DNA from: an uncultured Saprospiraceae bacterium
GTDB taxonomy: Bacteria > Bacteroidota > Bacteroidia > Chitinophagales > Saprospiraceae
Direction: 5' to 3'
Length of the DNA: 13,423 nucleotides
Assembly (NCBI GenBank): GCA_937959095.1
Contig: CALGLY010000224.1
Span: 1 to 13,423 of the forward strand
The notes beneath the pieces were generated by a model, which was not told the DNA's origin, did no database searches, and was given only the letters and a program-made list of their open reading frames with translations. Positions 6,559 through 13,423 of this stretch are shown piece by piece; the stretch's first letter is position 1, and each line of letters starts with the position of its first letter. The translations under genes were made by a program, and so were the position numbers.

Positions 6559-8094
6559 ATGCGCCGCTACACGCTATATCTGTTTTTGCTATGTATAAAT
6601 ATTGAAGCATCTGCTCAAATAGACTATTCCACAGGTATGGTCTTTGAGGATGAACGCTATGATACCATCAGCACGATTTCTAGTGAAATCGAAGGCTCAA
6701 AATTTCTACCACAAAAAGTAGATTTGACTCCTTACAGTCCTGCCATACGCAACCAAGGTGAAATATTTTCTTGTGTCGGTTGGTCGGTCGGCTATGCCGC
6801 TCTGACCATAGAACGCGCCATTCAAAACGGATGGACAGACCGCCAGCACATTACTGAAAATGCCAATTCTGCCCTTTTTATTTACAATCAAATCAAAAAA
6901 GGCAATTGTAAAAGTGGTTCACAAATCACGGCTGCCCTCGACCTACTCGAAAGCAAAGGCGATTGTCTTGCTAAAGCTTTCGATTTTGATATTAATGATT
7001 GTACGGCACAACCCGACGGACATCTACTAGCGCAAGCCAACGAATATCATATCAATAACTATGTAAAACTCTTTGAAAAACATGATGAAAATGCCCTCAA
7101 AATACAGAAGGTAAAGCGCGTACTTGCACATCAAAAGCCCGTGATAGTAGGCATGAAAGTGCTACGAAATTTCTATAAATTAGAAGGCGCGCGCTATTGG
7201 TGGCCCGACATCGGCGACCAAACCTTCGCAGGTGGCCACGCCATGTGTGTCATTGGCTACGATGATGAATTGAAAGCCTTCAAGCTGATGAATAGCTGGG
7301 GGAATAATTGGGGGAAAGGCGGTTATATTTGGATAAAGTATCAACACTTCGCGGATTATTGCAAATATGCTTATGCGGTATTTTTAGCCGAAGGCGAACC
7401 CATTGATTTTGATAAAGACCCTAAAACGACGATAAGCATAGCAGCCGATTTGAAACTAGAAAAGCCAAGCGAAGTACAAACGGTAGCAGCAGCAGCGCGA
7501 CCGTTGCGCGCGATGTCAGGAACATTCGGTTTTCAGAAATTCACAGGCTGGGGGAGCGATAGCAAACCCGTTTTTGAAGCGGCAGCGGTGCAACTAGATC
7601 GAAAGCATTATAATCTTACAGGTGGTGGTGCAATCGGAGATCGCTTTCAATTGGTTGCCGAAACGGGTTTTGATAATGGCTATGTCTATGTATTCAGCGT
7701 GGATGCGGTAGGAAAAACCGAAGTCCATTTCCCCAAGAAAGAAAGCTTGAATAAGAAATTTAAAGGCAAAAACGAGACAGCCCTTCTGCTATCGGGCGGC
7801 TCGAAATTGACGATTCCGAGCAAAAGCAAAGTGCTAAAACTAGCCGAAGTAGGCGATGATTATTTGATAACGCTTTTTTCAGAGAAACGTATCAAGCCAA
7901 AATACATCCGCTACCTCTGCTACGAATTGAGTGACAAACAAGACAACTTAGTACCGACTTTACATCAGCTTATCGGGAAGCACCTTATCCCAACGGCAGA
8001 TGTAACCTACGATATGGATAAAATGAAATTCACGGTCGATACACGCAGCAAAGGCAGTATTGTACCGATTGTTCTAAAAGTAAAAACAGAGTAA
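6559..8094 (+). CDS. Exported papain-like (C1) cysteine peptidase with DUF4384-like C-terminus
   Basis: This is a 511-aa exported cysteine peptidase. MRRYTLYLFLLCINIEASA is a signal peptide, with cleavage likely before Gln20. The papain-fold domain spans about 50-280 and has every catalytic residue: oxyanion Gln66 in RNQGE, nucleophile Cys72 in SCVGWS (six residues after the Gln, as in papain), His227 in GGHAMCVIGYDD and Asn245 in NSWGNNWGKGGYIWI. No separate propeptide is evident; only about 30 residues precede the domain. Residues about 361-440 (DRFQLVAE, GYVYVFSVD, VHFP, KLTIPS, LITLFS) match the pattern of DUF4384, a beta domain often attached to caspase-fold peptidases and protein kinases. 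The last 70 residues are unassigned. The gene lies between two large intergenic stem-loops and directly precedes the caspase-fold gene. Activity is well supported by the residues; the substrate is unknown. Confidence 0.9.
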   Translation: MRRYTLYLFLLCINIEASAQIDYSTGMVFEDERYDTISTISSEIEGSKFLPQKVDLTPYSPAIRNQGEIFSCVGWSVGYAALTIERAIQNGWTDRQHITENANSALFIYNQIKKGNCKSGSQITAALDLLESKGDCLAKAFDFDINDCTAQPDGHLLAQANEYHINNYVKLFEKHDENALKIQKVKRVLAHQKPVIVGMKVLRNFYKLEGARYWWPDIGDQTFAGGHAMCVIGYDDELKAFKLMNSWGNNWGKGGYIWIKYQHFADYCKYAYAVFLAEGEPIDFDKDPKTTISIAADLKLEKPSEVQTVAAAARPLRAMSGTFGFQKFTGWGSDSKPVFEAAAVQLDRKHYNLTGGGAIGDRFQLVAETGFDNGYVYVFSVDAVGKTEVHFPKKESLNKKFKGKNETALLLSGGSKLTIPSKSKVLKLAEVGDDYLITLFSEKRIKPKYIRYLCYELSDKQDNLVPTLHQLIGKHLIPTADVTYDMDKMKFTVDTRSKGSIVPIVLKVKTE

Positions 8095-8252
8095 CTATTC
8101 AGTAGAGCAGACCCGCCTGTCAGTCGGGCGGGGAATAGAGACCGTTTCACTGCGAGAATAGAGAAAATGATACTAAGACGTATAATTTAAAATCTCTGTT
8201 CCCCCGACGGCAGGCGGGTCTTAACAAAGTGGTCTCTATTCTGAGTAGTTAC
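8091..8252 (+). repeat. Large nested stem-loop 2 with alternative pairings
   Basis: Nested arms pair across the gap: 8091-8102 with 8241-8252 (GTAACTATTCAG, one wobble), AGACCCGCCTG 8109-8119 with 8211-8221, GTCGGG 8123-8128 with 8203-8208, and 8132-8141 with 8193-8202 (one mismatch). The outer stem includes the TAA stop of the C1 gene (8092-8094). A competing stem joins 8133-8143 (GAATAGAGACC) to 8231-8241 and cannot form together with the nested set. GAATAGAGA is also repeated at 8156-8164. The GC-rich GACCCGCCTG core differs from the surrounding composition and resembles palindromic intergenic repeats seen in Bacteroidota genomes. Confidence 0.75.
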
Positions 8253-8272
8253 AAACCAAATTGAAAACAAGC
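8252..8272 (+). promoter_or_regulatory. Shared leader word before the caspase-fold gene
   Basis: CAAACCAAATTGAAAACAA (8252-8270) plus GC precedes the ATG at 8273. A TTG at 8261 is in frame but lies inside this conserved leader, so 8273 is the better start: it puts MNRLIILFFF, a signal peptide, at the N-terminus. Confidence 0.5.
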
Positions 8273-11200
8273 ATGAACCGACTAATTATACTTTTCTTCT
8301 TTCCTCTTTTCGCCCTCGCGCAACCGACCGCAGTAGAGTGGGAAAACACCTTTGGCGAAGGATTAGATGATAAATTTCATCAAGTGATAGAAGCAACCAA
8401 CGGCTATATCGTAGCAGTGGGGGAGACCTCCGTGAGTAAACGTGGGAAACAAGGCTTACTCGTGATTTTAGATTATAGCACAGGCCGCCAAATTGTGCGC
8501 CAAACCTATGGCTATGCCAAAGACGATGTACTAAAAGATGTCGTGCAGACCGATGATGGACACTTTATCATTGCAGGTTTTTCCAATTCATCGGGTAAAG
8601 GCAAATCGGACGGTTGGCTCTTGAAAGTGGATATAAAAGGAAAGGTCGTTTGGCAAAAATATTATGGCACAGAAGAAGCCGATTGGCTGACTGCCCTGAC
8701 CTATGCACCTGATGGCACAGTACTCGCCGTAGGGAAGCGACGCAATAAGGATGTTTGGCTCTTGAAAGTAAAAGAGAAAGCCGTCGTATGGGAAAAAGCA
8801 TGGTCAGATAAGCCGCAATATGTGGATGTGCAAGGTGTGGCAAATGGCAAAAATGGCGAATTCGTACTTACAGGAAATACGGAAAAAGCGAATGGCACAG
8901 ATCGAGATGATATTTGGATGGTGCGTGTTGATGCTAACGGAACTACGTTAACAGAAAAGACCTTCGGCGAAAAAGGCTGGGAAGCTGCAACTGATGTGAT
9001 TGCTACACAAGATGGGGGCTATGCGATAGTGGGAAATACCATCACAAAAGGCAATGGGAAAATAGATATGTGGCTGCTGAAATTGAATGCAGGAGGTTTC
9101 AAACAATGGGACAAAGCCTATGGCGGTAGAGACGAAGATTTGGCGAACGCTGTAACACAAACCGCTGATGGCGGCTTCCTGATTACAGGACAAACCCTCT
9201 CGCATGTACGCGGCGCACGAGAGTATATTTCGCGCTCTATCAAGTTGAGTTCAGGCGGAGATTTGCAATGGGAAAAAGACTATGGCGGGAAGAAAAACGA
9301 TGATATAGGCAGCGCAATACTAGAAGTGCATGACGAAAGTATTCTTTTTGTTGGAAATACCGCTTCGCAAGGCAATGGTGGCATGGATGCTTGGGTCGTG
9401 AAATTTCAGAAAGAAAAACCTAAAGCCTTGATAAGTGGTGGTGGCAAAGGCACACATAATCTATTGAGTACACGTCTTTGGCTCAATACGGAAGATGGCG
9501 AATTGCAGCCGAACCAGAGTAGTTTTTTATCTTTTGAACTCTCTAATAAAGAAGACTTCGACTTCCCAAATGTATCGGTGAAAGTGGAGAATAAGAGTAG
9601 TGTAAATCAAGAAGTAGAATTTTGGAAAAGTACTTATATCGGAAACCTCAAAGCAGGCGAAACACGTATCGTGAAAATCCCAGTAGCTGCCGGACAAGTG
9701 CTAGAAACAAACGATAATCCTTTACAATTAAATGTCTTTTCGGAAGATGCGGAACTCGCTACTTTTGAAGGCGTTTTAAAGACAAAAAATCCGCGCCCTG
9801 CTACCCTCGTCATTCGTGATACAGATGTGACACGCGAAGGAAGCACCGAATACAGCCCTCGAACACTGACCGTAGAAATCGAAAATCAAGGAGACTATAC
9901 CGCTTCTGATGTAAAGGTGACCTTCACGACTCCGCAAGGCGTACAAGGCTTGGGTAGTGCATCTGTATTTGTAGGCGAAATCGGGCCACGCGTGACGCGT
10001 ACAGCTACTTTTCGCATACAAAAAACGGTACAATTTTCGGGAACAATGGCAAATATTCAATGCCTAGTAGAAGACCGAGAATTCAGTCGTACCCGCGAAA
10101 TGGTACAGGTCTCTTTCGATGAAATCATACAAGGCGGTGGCGATCAGTTTATCCTCTTCACACAGCCCAATGAAGCTCGTGTAAACGTAAAGCAACTCGA
10201 TTGGGATTTACCAGCCTTCCCGATAGAAGCGACCTTTGGTTCTTCGAGTCAATTACGTGCCGAATCGACGACCGTACTCATCAATGGAACACCGATTGAT
10301 AAAGGTAAAATGGATGAAGAAGACCTTTCGCCACCCGCAAAAAGTGGTAATTTGAATTATTACGCCTACGAAAACACCTTGCAACTAGACGAGGGTAAAA
10401 ACACAATCATAATACAAGTGCAAACCGCGCAGGGAACTATTCAGTCCAATGAAATCATTATCAACTATGTGCCGCGCAAGCCGAATTTGCATGTGCTTTC
10501 GATAGGTGTACCACATAAAGATTTGAAATATACAAGTAAAGACGCGCAAGATTTTGCCATGCAATTCCGAAATCAAGCAGGTGCAGGCAAAATCTACAAT
10601 CGCGTATTTATAAATGAATTGACGACTGCACCACAAACGCAATTTATTCCAGTTCGGGCTGCTTTTGCCGATTTAAAAAGCCGCTTCAATAGTGATATGA
10701 AGGATAATCGCATCACGCGAGAAGATGTATTGATTGTCTTCATTTCTTCGCATGGAAAAAGCGAAAACGATGAATTTAAAATACTGACTTCTGAATACGA
10801 ACAATTTCCTACGGCTGCTTTGATAGACTACAAACGCGATGTCTTGGAAATTATGAATCAGATTGATTGCAAGAAATTCGTATTCATAGATGCTTGTCAT
10901 AGTGGAGGTGCAGAAGGCGGCAAAGAAGCACTTACCACCAACGCTCGACGCGCGCTAGAGTTGATAAATTCGACCTATCCAGGCTTGAATGTACTAACGT
11001 CGAGTCAAGTCAATCAGCTTTCTTACGAGGATGAAGCGTGGCAAAATGGCGCATTTACCGAATCCATTTTAGATGCCTTCGCCAATCGCGATTGCTTGGA
11101 CAACAATGGAATGTTTAAAGCCGATGTGAATGGTGACGATGCAGTTGCGTTCGGAGAATTGTATGAATTTTTGAAACGTCGCGTACCAAGTTTGGTATTC

Positions 11201-11281
11201 GATAAGAAGAATAAACCCCAAATGCCTAGCCGTACCGAAACAGAGTTAGGTGATGATATTCCAATCTTTATTCGGTATTAA
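8273..11281 (+). CDS. Exported beta-propeller / CARDB-like / caspase-fold (C14) protein
   Basis: This 1002-aa exported multidomain protein has signal peptide MNRLIILFFFPLFALA, cleaved before Gln17. About 20-380 hold seven repeats of roughly 50 residues, each with a DGG-like turn, a V-G-N/E-T strand, a D-x-W-L/M-x-K/R strand and a closing W-x-K-x-Y/F-G strand (for example TQDGGYAIVGNT, DMWLLKLNAGG). This predicts a seven-bladed propeller whose first strand VEWENTFG closes the ring. About 400-505 and 505-616 are CARDB/Ig-like; about 624-733 is a further Ig-like unit. The caspase fold spans 737-1002: SIGV strand (about 743-746), His827 in FISSHGKSEND and Cys875 in FIDACHSGG, the usual dyad. The tail (KPQMPSRTETELGDDIPIF) is standard for bacterial C14 proteins. 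It is separated from its neighbours by large stem-loops and sits next to a second cysteine peptidase. The propeller and Ig domains probably bind a partner; cleavage specificity is not readable. Confidence 0.88.
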   Translation: MNRLIILFFFPLFALAQPTAVEWENTFGEGLDDKFHQVIEATNGYIVAVGETSVSKRGKQGLLVILDYSTGRQIVRQTYGYAKDDVLKDVVQTDDGHFIIAGFSNSSGKGKSDGWLLKVDIKGKVVWQKYYGTEEADWLTALTYAPDGTVLAVGKRRNKDVWLLKVKEKAVVWEKAWSDKPQYVDVQGVANGKNGEFVLTGNTEKANGTDRDDIWMVRVDANGTTLTEKTFGEKGWEAATDVIATQDGGYAIVGNTITKGNGKIDMWLLKLNAGGFKQWDKAYGGRDEDLANAVTQTADGGFLITGQTLSHVRGAREYISRSIKLSSGGDLQWEKDYGGKKNDDIGSAILEVHDESILFVGNTASQGNGGMDAWVVKFQKEKPKALISGGGKGTHNLLSTRLWLNTEDGELQPNQSSFLSFELSNKEDFDFPNVSVKVENKSSVNQEVEFWKSTYIGNLKAGETRIVKIPVAAGQVLETNDNPLQLNVFSEDAELATFEGVLKTKNPRPATLVIRDTDVTREGSTEYSPRTLTVEIENQGDYTASDVKVTFTTPQGVQGLGSASVFVGEIGPRVTRTATFRIQKTVQFSGTMANIQCLVEDREFSRTREMVQVSFDEIIQGGGDQFILFTQPNEARVNVKQLDWDLPAFPIEATFGSSSQLRAESTTVLINGTPIDKGKMDEEDLSPPAKSGNLNYYAYENTLQLDEGKNTIIIQVQTAQGTIQSNEIIINYVPRKPNLHVLSIGVPHKDLKYTSKDAQDFAMQFRNQAGAGKIYNRVFINELTTAPQTQFIPVRAAFADLKSRFNSDMKDNRITREDVLIVFISSHGKSENDEFKILTSEYEQFPTAALIDYKRDVLEIMNQIDCKKFVFIDACHSGGAEGGKEALTTNARRALELINSTYPGLNVLTSSQVNQLSYEDEAWQNGAFTESILDAFANRDCLDNNGMFKADVNGDDAVAFGELYEFLKRRVPSLVFDKKNKPQMPSRTETELGDDIPIFIRY

Positions 11282-11295
11282 TTTCTTGGGTTATA

Positions 11296-11447
11296 AGATG
11301 TGAGACTTTTAGATGTGAGATAAGAGATGTATCGCGATTTGTGTTTTAAAGTTTATAAAATCTAGAAAAGATGGCAGGCATTTTAAAATGCCTGCCATCT
11401 GGATTGCTTGGAGCGTCTCATATCTCACATCTAAAAGTCTCACATCT
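11296..11447 (+). repeat. Large intergenic stem-loop 3
   Basis: Arms 11296-11327 and 11416-11447 form a 32-bp inverted repeat with one A-A mismatch (11323 and 11420). Each arm holds a direct repeat of AGATGTGAGA at a 15-bp period (left copies 11296-11305 and 11311-11320; right copies 11423-11432 and 11438-11447 as the complement). The left arm starts 14 nt after the caspase gene's stop. The right arm ends 7 nt before the CAAACCAAAT leader of the next gene. A 32-nt palindrome lies in the loop. There is no T-tract after the right arm. Confidence 0.85.
11369..11400. repeat. Perfect 32-nt palindrome inside stem-loop 3
   Basis: AGATGGCAGGCATTTT (11369-11384) is followed at once by its exact complement (11385-11400), with no spacer. 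It can fold as a compact hairpin at the tip of the larger stem. No T-tract follows on the plus strand. Its GGCAGGC core echoes the CAGGCGGG of stem-loop 2. Confidence 0.8.
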
Positions 11448-11454
11448 CACGATT

Positions 11455-11476
11455 CAAACCAAATGAAAACAAGACC
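11455..11476 (+). promoter_or_regulatory. Shared leader word before the FG-GAP gene
   Basis: CAAACCAAATGAAAACAAG (11455-11473) plus ACC precedes the ATG at 11477. An ATG inside the leader at 11463 opens only a five-codon frame and stops at the TGA that overlaps the true start (ATGA, 11477-11480). It could be a reinitiation arrangement or chance. Confidence 0.5.
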
Positions 11477-13423
11477 ATGAGAACAAACACTATACTTATT
11501 TGCTTGTTGCTAGGCGTACAAGTCGCTTTTGCACAAAATACCTGCTTCCTGCAACAGGAAAGCATTGATGATATTGCCGCGTTCACTCATTTTACTTCCC
11601 AAAACGAATTTGCCGACCTCGATAATGATGGCGACCTCGACTATATCGTAGCACATGGGCCAGATAATATCTTCTTGGATATTTATACAAATAAAGAGAA
11701 TGGCAGCAGCTTTAGCCAATCAGAAAGCTTCGATTTTTCGGGTAATGCGACGGCTGCCGCTTTTGTGGTAGGCGATGTGACTAACAATGGCTTCGTGGAT
11801 ATTATAGATGTCGATTTAAACACGAATCAAAGGCCTGAAATTCGCCTTCGTGCCAATCAGGATGGGCGTGGCTTTGAAACAATTTCGCTTTATATCAATG
11901 ATACAGGCACCGAACAACTCACCACCGCACCGCGTCTCGTAGATTTTGATAATGATGGAGACTTAGATATTACGATAGGGGTGTCGCCCTTTGAAGCTGG
12001 AGGTTTTCAGATGCGCGTGATGGCTTTAGAGAATCAAGGCGGTGGACAGTTTATAGAACGCACCCTCCTAGAAACAGTCGAAGATTTCGTGGAAACCATT
12101 ATTCAAGTCGAATGGGCAGACATGAATAATGATGGCTCAGAAGATTTACTAGTGAGTTATAATTTTAATGGGGATAACAATGAAAATCTCCGTTTTCTAC
12201 GCTTATACTTGAACGATGGCGAAGGAAACCTAGAATTCCATTCCGAACCAATTGCTCAAAACCAAACCCTACTAATTCAGCTTGGCGATGTAGACAATGA
12301 TGGTGACATAGACCTTATTACAACAAGTACGACAGATGGACCGGGCGTTTATTTTAATACCAATCTTCGGTTTTCGCCTTTGCTAATAGAGTCGAACCTC
12401 ATTCCGTTTCGCCTACGCGTAGCGGATGTTAATCATGATGGCTTTTTGGATTTAGTAATCGTTGGGTTATTTCGAGATGGCTTTGCTTTGAGAATGGAAG
12501 TCATTGGCAATTTTGGAGGGACAAGCTACTTCCAAATTGCAGAAGAGAGGTTGGTCTATGATATGCTTTTAGGGGATATAAATCGCGATAATAAGCTAGA
12601 TATAGTGTTTACGTACTTTGAACAACAACAAAATATTATTCGATATTCCTTTTCTGATTTAAGCCAAAACGGATGTATCAATGAAGCCCCCGCTAAGCCA
12701 GACCGATTGGTGTCGGATCCGAATGGTAGAGATGTGATTTTGAGTTGGGACATGACCGAAGATCGCCAGCAAGCGAGTCCATCACTCAGTTATAACATAT
12801 ATATGTATCGGGTAGAAGATGGCAAAATCATCATTGCACCTGATTCGGATTTGGAAACTGGTGAGCGTCGCGTCGTTGATTTTGGTCGCCAAGGACCGCA
12901 CAACAAATGGATTTATCGCAACCTAGAAAGTGGGACATATCGCTGGCGGGTACAAGCCGTAGATCATCATTATCAAGGCGGTGGATGGAGTGCCGAAGAT
13001 GAATTTACGATAAGTGTTTGCCCAGAATTTGCCTTCAATAGGGTAGTGGAAGGCGGTTATAGTTCGGATACTAAATTTGGGGATTATAATAATGATGGTG
13101 CTTTGGATGCCTTCATTGTGCATGTAGAAGGTGGTGAATTTGGCACAAGTTCGCATTTACATTTACTCGAAAATAAGCAAGGCACTTTCCCAACAGCAGA
13201 CCCTTGGGACGAAGAAGTACTTAGTGCAGAATTTATAGACCTCGGGGATGCGGATAATGATGGCGATTTGGATGTAGTAATTATAAACGATGTAAGCTTA
13301 TCGGTCTTAGAAAATCAAGGAGGAAATTACACTCGAAAAGAAATTTCCAATTCTATAGAAGGTTGGACAAATTCCAACGCTCAATTTATAGACTTCGACA
13401 ATGATGGCGATTTAGACATTACC
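11477..13423 (+). CDS. FG-GAP/VCBS repeat protein with Fn3-like domain, 5' part
   Basis: I translated 649 codons without a stop; the frame runs off the right edge. MRTNTILICLLLGVQVAFA is a signal peptide, cleaved before Gln20. Calcium-binding D-x-D/N-x-D-G-x-x-D loops, as in integrin alpha and VCBS repeats, begin near residues 47 (DLDNDGDLD), 100, 156, 215, 271, 317 and 367. Seven evenly spaced copies predict one complete seven-bladed propeller. The copy at 100 (DVTNNGFVD) and that at 367 (DINRDNKLD) are degenerate. An Fn3-like domain follows at about 402-511 (ILSWD, SYNIYMYRV, YRWRVQAVD), then a second series at 536, 591 and 639. Cys23, Cys400 and Cys515 sit at domain borders. Such proteins are cell-surface or secreted adhesins or binding proteins, often type IX secreted; any sorting domain would lie past the window. 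It is last of the visible cluster and shares the leader word. Confidence 0.88.
   Translation, partial: MRTNTILICLLLGVQVAFAQNTCFLQQESIDDIAAFTHFTSQNEFADLDNDGDLDYIVAHGPDNIFLDIYTNKENGSSFSQSESFDFSGNATAAAFVVGDVTNNGFVDIIDVDLNTNQRPEIRLRANQDGRGFETISLYINDTGTEQLTTAPRLVDFDNDGDLDITIGVSPFEAGGFQMRVMALENQGGGQFIERTLLETVEDFVETIIQVEWADMNNDGSEDLLVSYNFNGDNNENLRFLRLYLNDGEGNLEFHSEPIAQNQTLLIQLGDVDNDGDIDLITTSTTDGPGVYFNTNLRFSPLLIESNLIPFRLRVADVNHDGFLDLVIVGLFRDGFALRMEVIGNFGGTSYFQIAEERLVYDMLLGDINRDNKLDIVFTYFEQQQNIIRYSFSDLSQNGCINEAPAKPDRLVSDPNGRDVILSWDMTEDRQQASPSLSYNIYMYRVEDGKIIIAPDSDLETGERRVVDFGRQGPHNKWIYRNLESGTYRWRVQAVDHHYQGGGWSAEDEFTISVCPEFAFNRVVEGGYSSDTKFGDYNNDGALDAFIVHVEGGEFGTSSHLHLLENKQGTFPTADPWDEEVLSAEFIDLGDADNDGDLDVVIINDVSLSVLENQGGNYTRKEISNSIEGWTNSNAQFIDFDNDGDLDIT

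Noticed and set aside
6389..6610. 73-aa minus-strand ORF spanning stem-loop 1.
   Set aside because: It covers the inverted repeat and the ends of two well-supported genes; the translation is an accident of that sequence.
8261..8272. TTG at 8261 as the start of the caspase-fold gene.
   Set aside because: It falls in the leader word shared with other genes, and starting there only adds four residues before the signal peptide that begins at the ATG at 8273.
8568..10900. Several minus-strand ORFs of 65-94 aa within the caspase-fold gene.
   Set aside because: All are shadows of one long continuous plus-strand coding region with clear domains and repeats.
6430..11447. Integron-like cassette array: head-to-tail genes each followed by an imperfect inverted repeat.
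   Set aside because: The repeats lack the GTTRRRY/RYYYAAC core boxes of attC sites, the genes look functionally related and large, and no integrase is present.
5554..13423. Antiphage defence system based on a caspase-like effector.
   Set aside because: All four proteins have signal peptides and extracytoplasmic domains, and no nucleotide-binding, gasdermin, TIR or sensor ATPase gene is present.

Overview
The window looks like Bacteroidota, plausibly of the Saprospiria type. The signs are low GC with T/A-rich gaps, no Shine-Dalgarno sequences but A-rich leaders before starts, a TTTG-N20-TAnnTTT promoter candidate, DUF1501/DUF1800 genes, a lipocalin-like lipoprotein, and exported proteins whose predicted mature ends begin with Gln. 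No rRNA, tRNA, CRISPR array, transposase or phage gene is visible. The lineage is inferred from these traits, not from a marker gene.

Left part (1-5272). The 3' end of a plus-strand gene with a carboxypeptidase-regulatory-like domain enters from the left edge. After a 307-bp gap with two hairpins come two minus-strand genes, DUF1800 (upstream) and DUF1501 (downstream), which form the usual pair. A 570-bp T/A-rich gap follows. It carries three hairpins with T-tracts on the plus strand and no convincing gene. Next is a small minus-strand lipoprotein gene.

Right part (5554-13423). Four plus-strand genes, all with signal peptides, lie head to tail: a 290-aa helical protein of unknown function; a papain-fold (C1) cysteine peptidase with a C-terminal DUF4384-like domain; a 1002-aa protein with a seven-repeat beta-propeller, Ig/CARDB-like domains and a C-terminal caspase-fold (C14) peptidase with His and Cys present; and an FG-GAP/VCBS protein (seven Ca-binding repeats, an Fn3-like domain, then a second repeat series) that runs off the right edge. 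The domains suggest an exported proteolytic and adhesion or scaffold module. That functional link is inferred from position.

The most unusual feature is what lies between these four genes. Each of the three junctions (6427-6558, 8095-8272, 11282-11476) is almost filled by one large stem-loop, with arms that start at or just after the upstream stop codon and end at a shared leader word, CAAACCAAAT followed by GAAAACA, just before the next ATG. The arm sequences are unrelated between junctions, but the architecture is the same: a long outer stem, a short direct repeat inside the structure, and an inner stem or palindrome.
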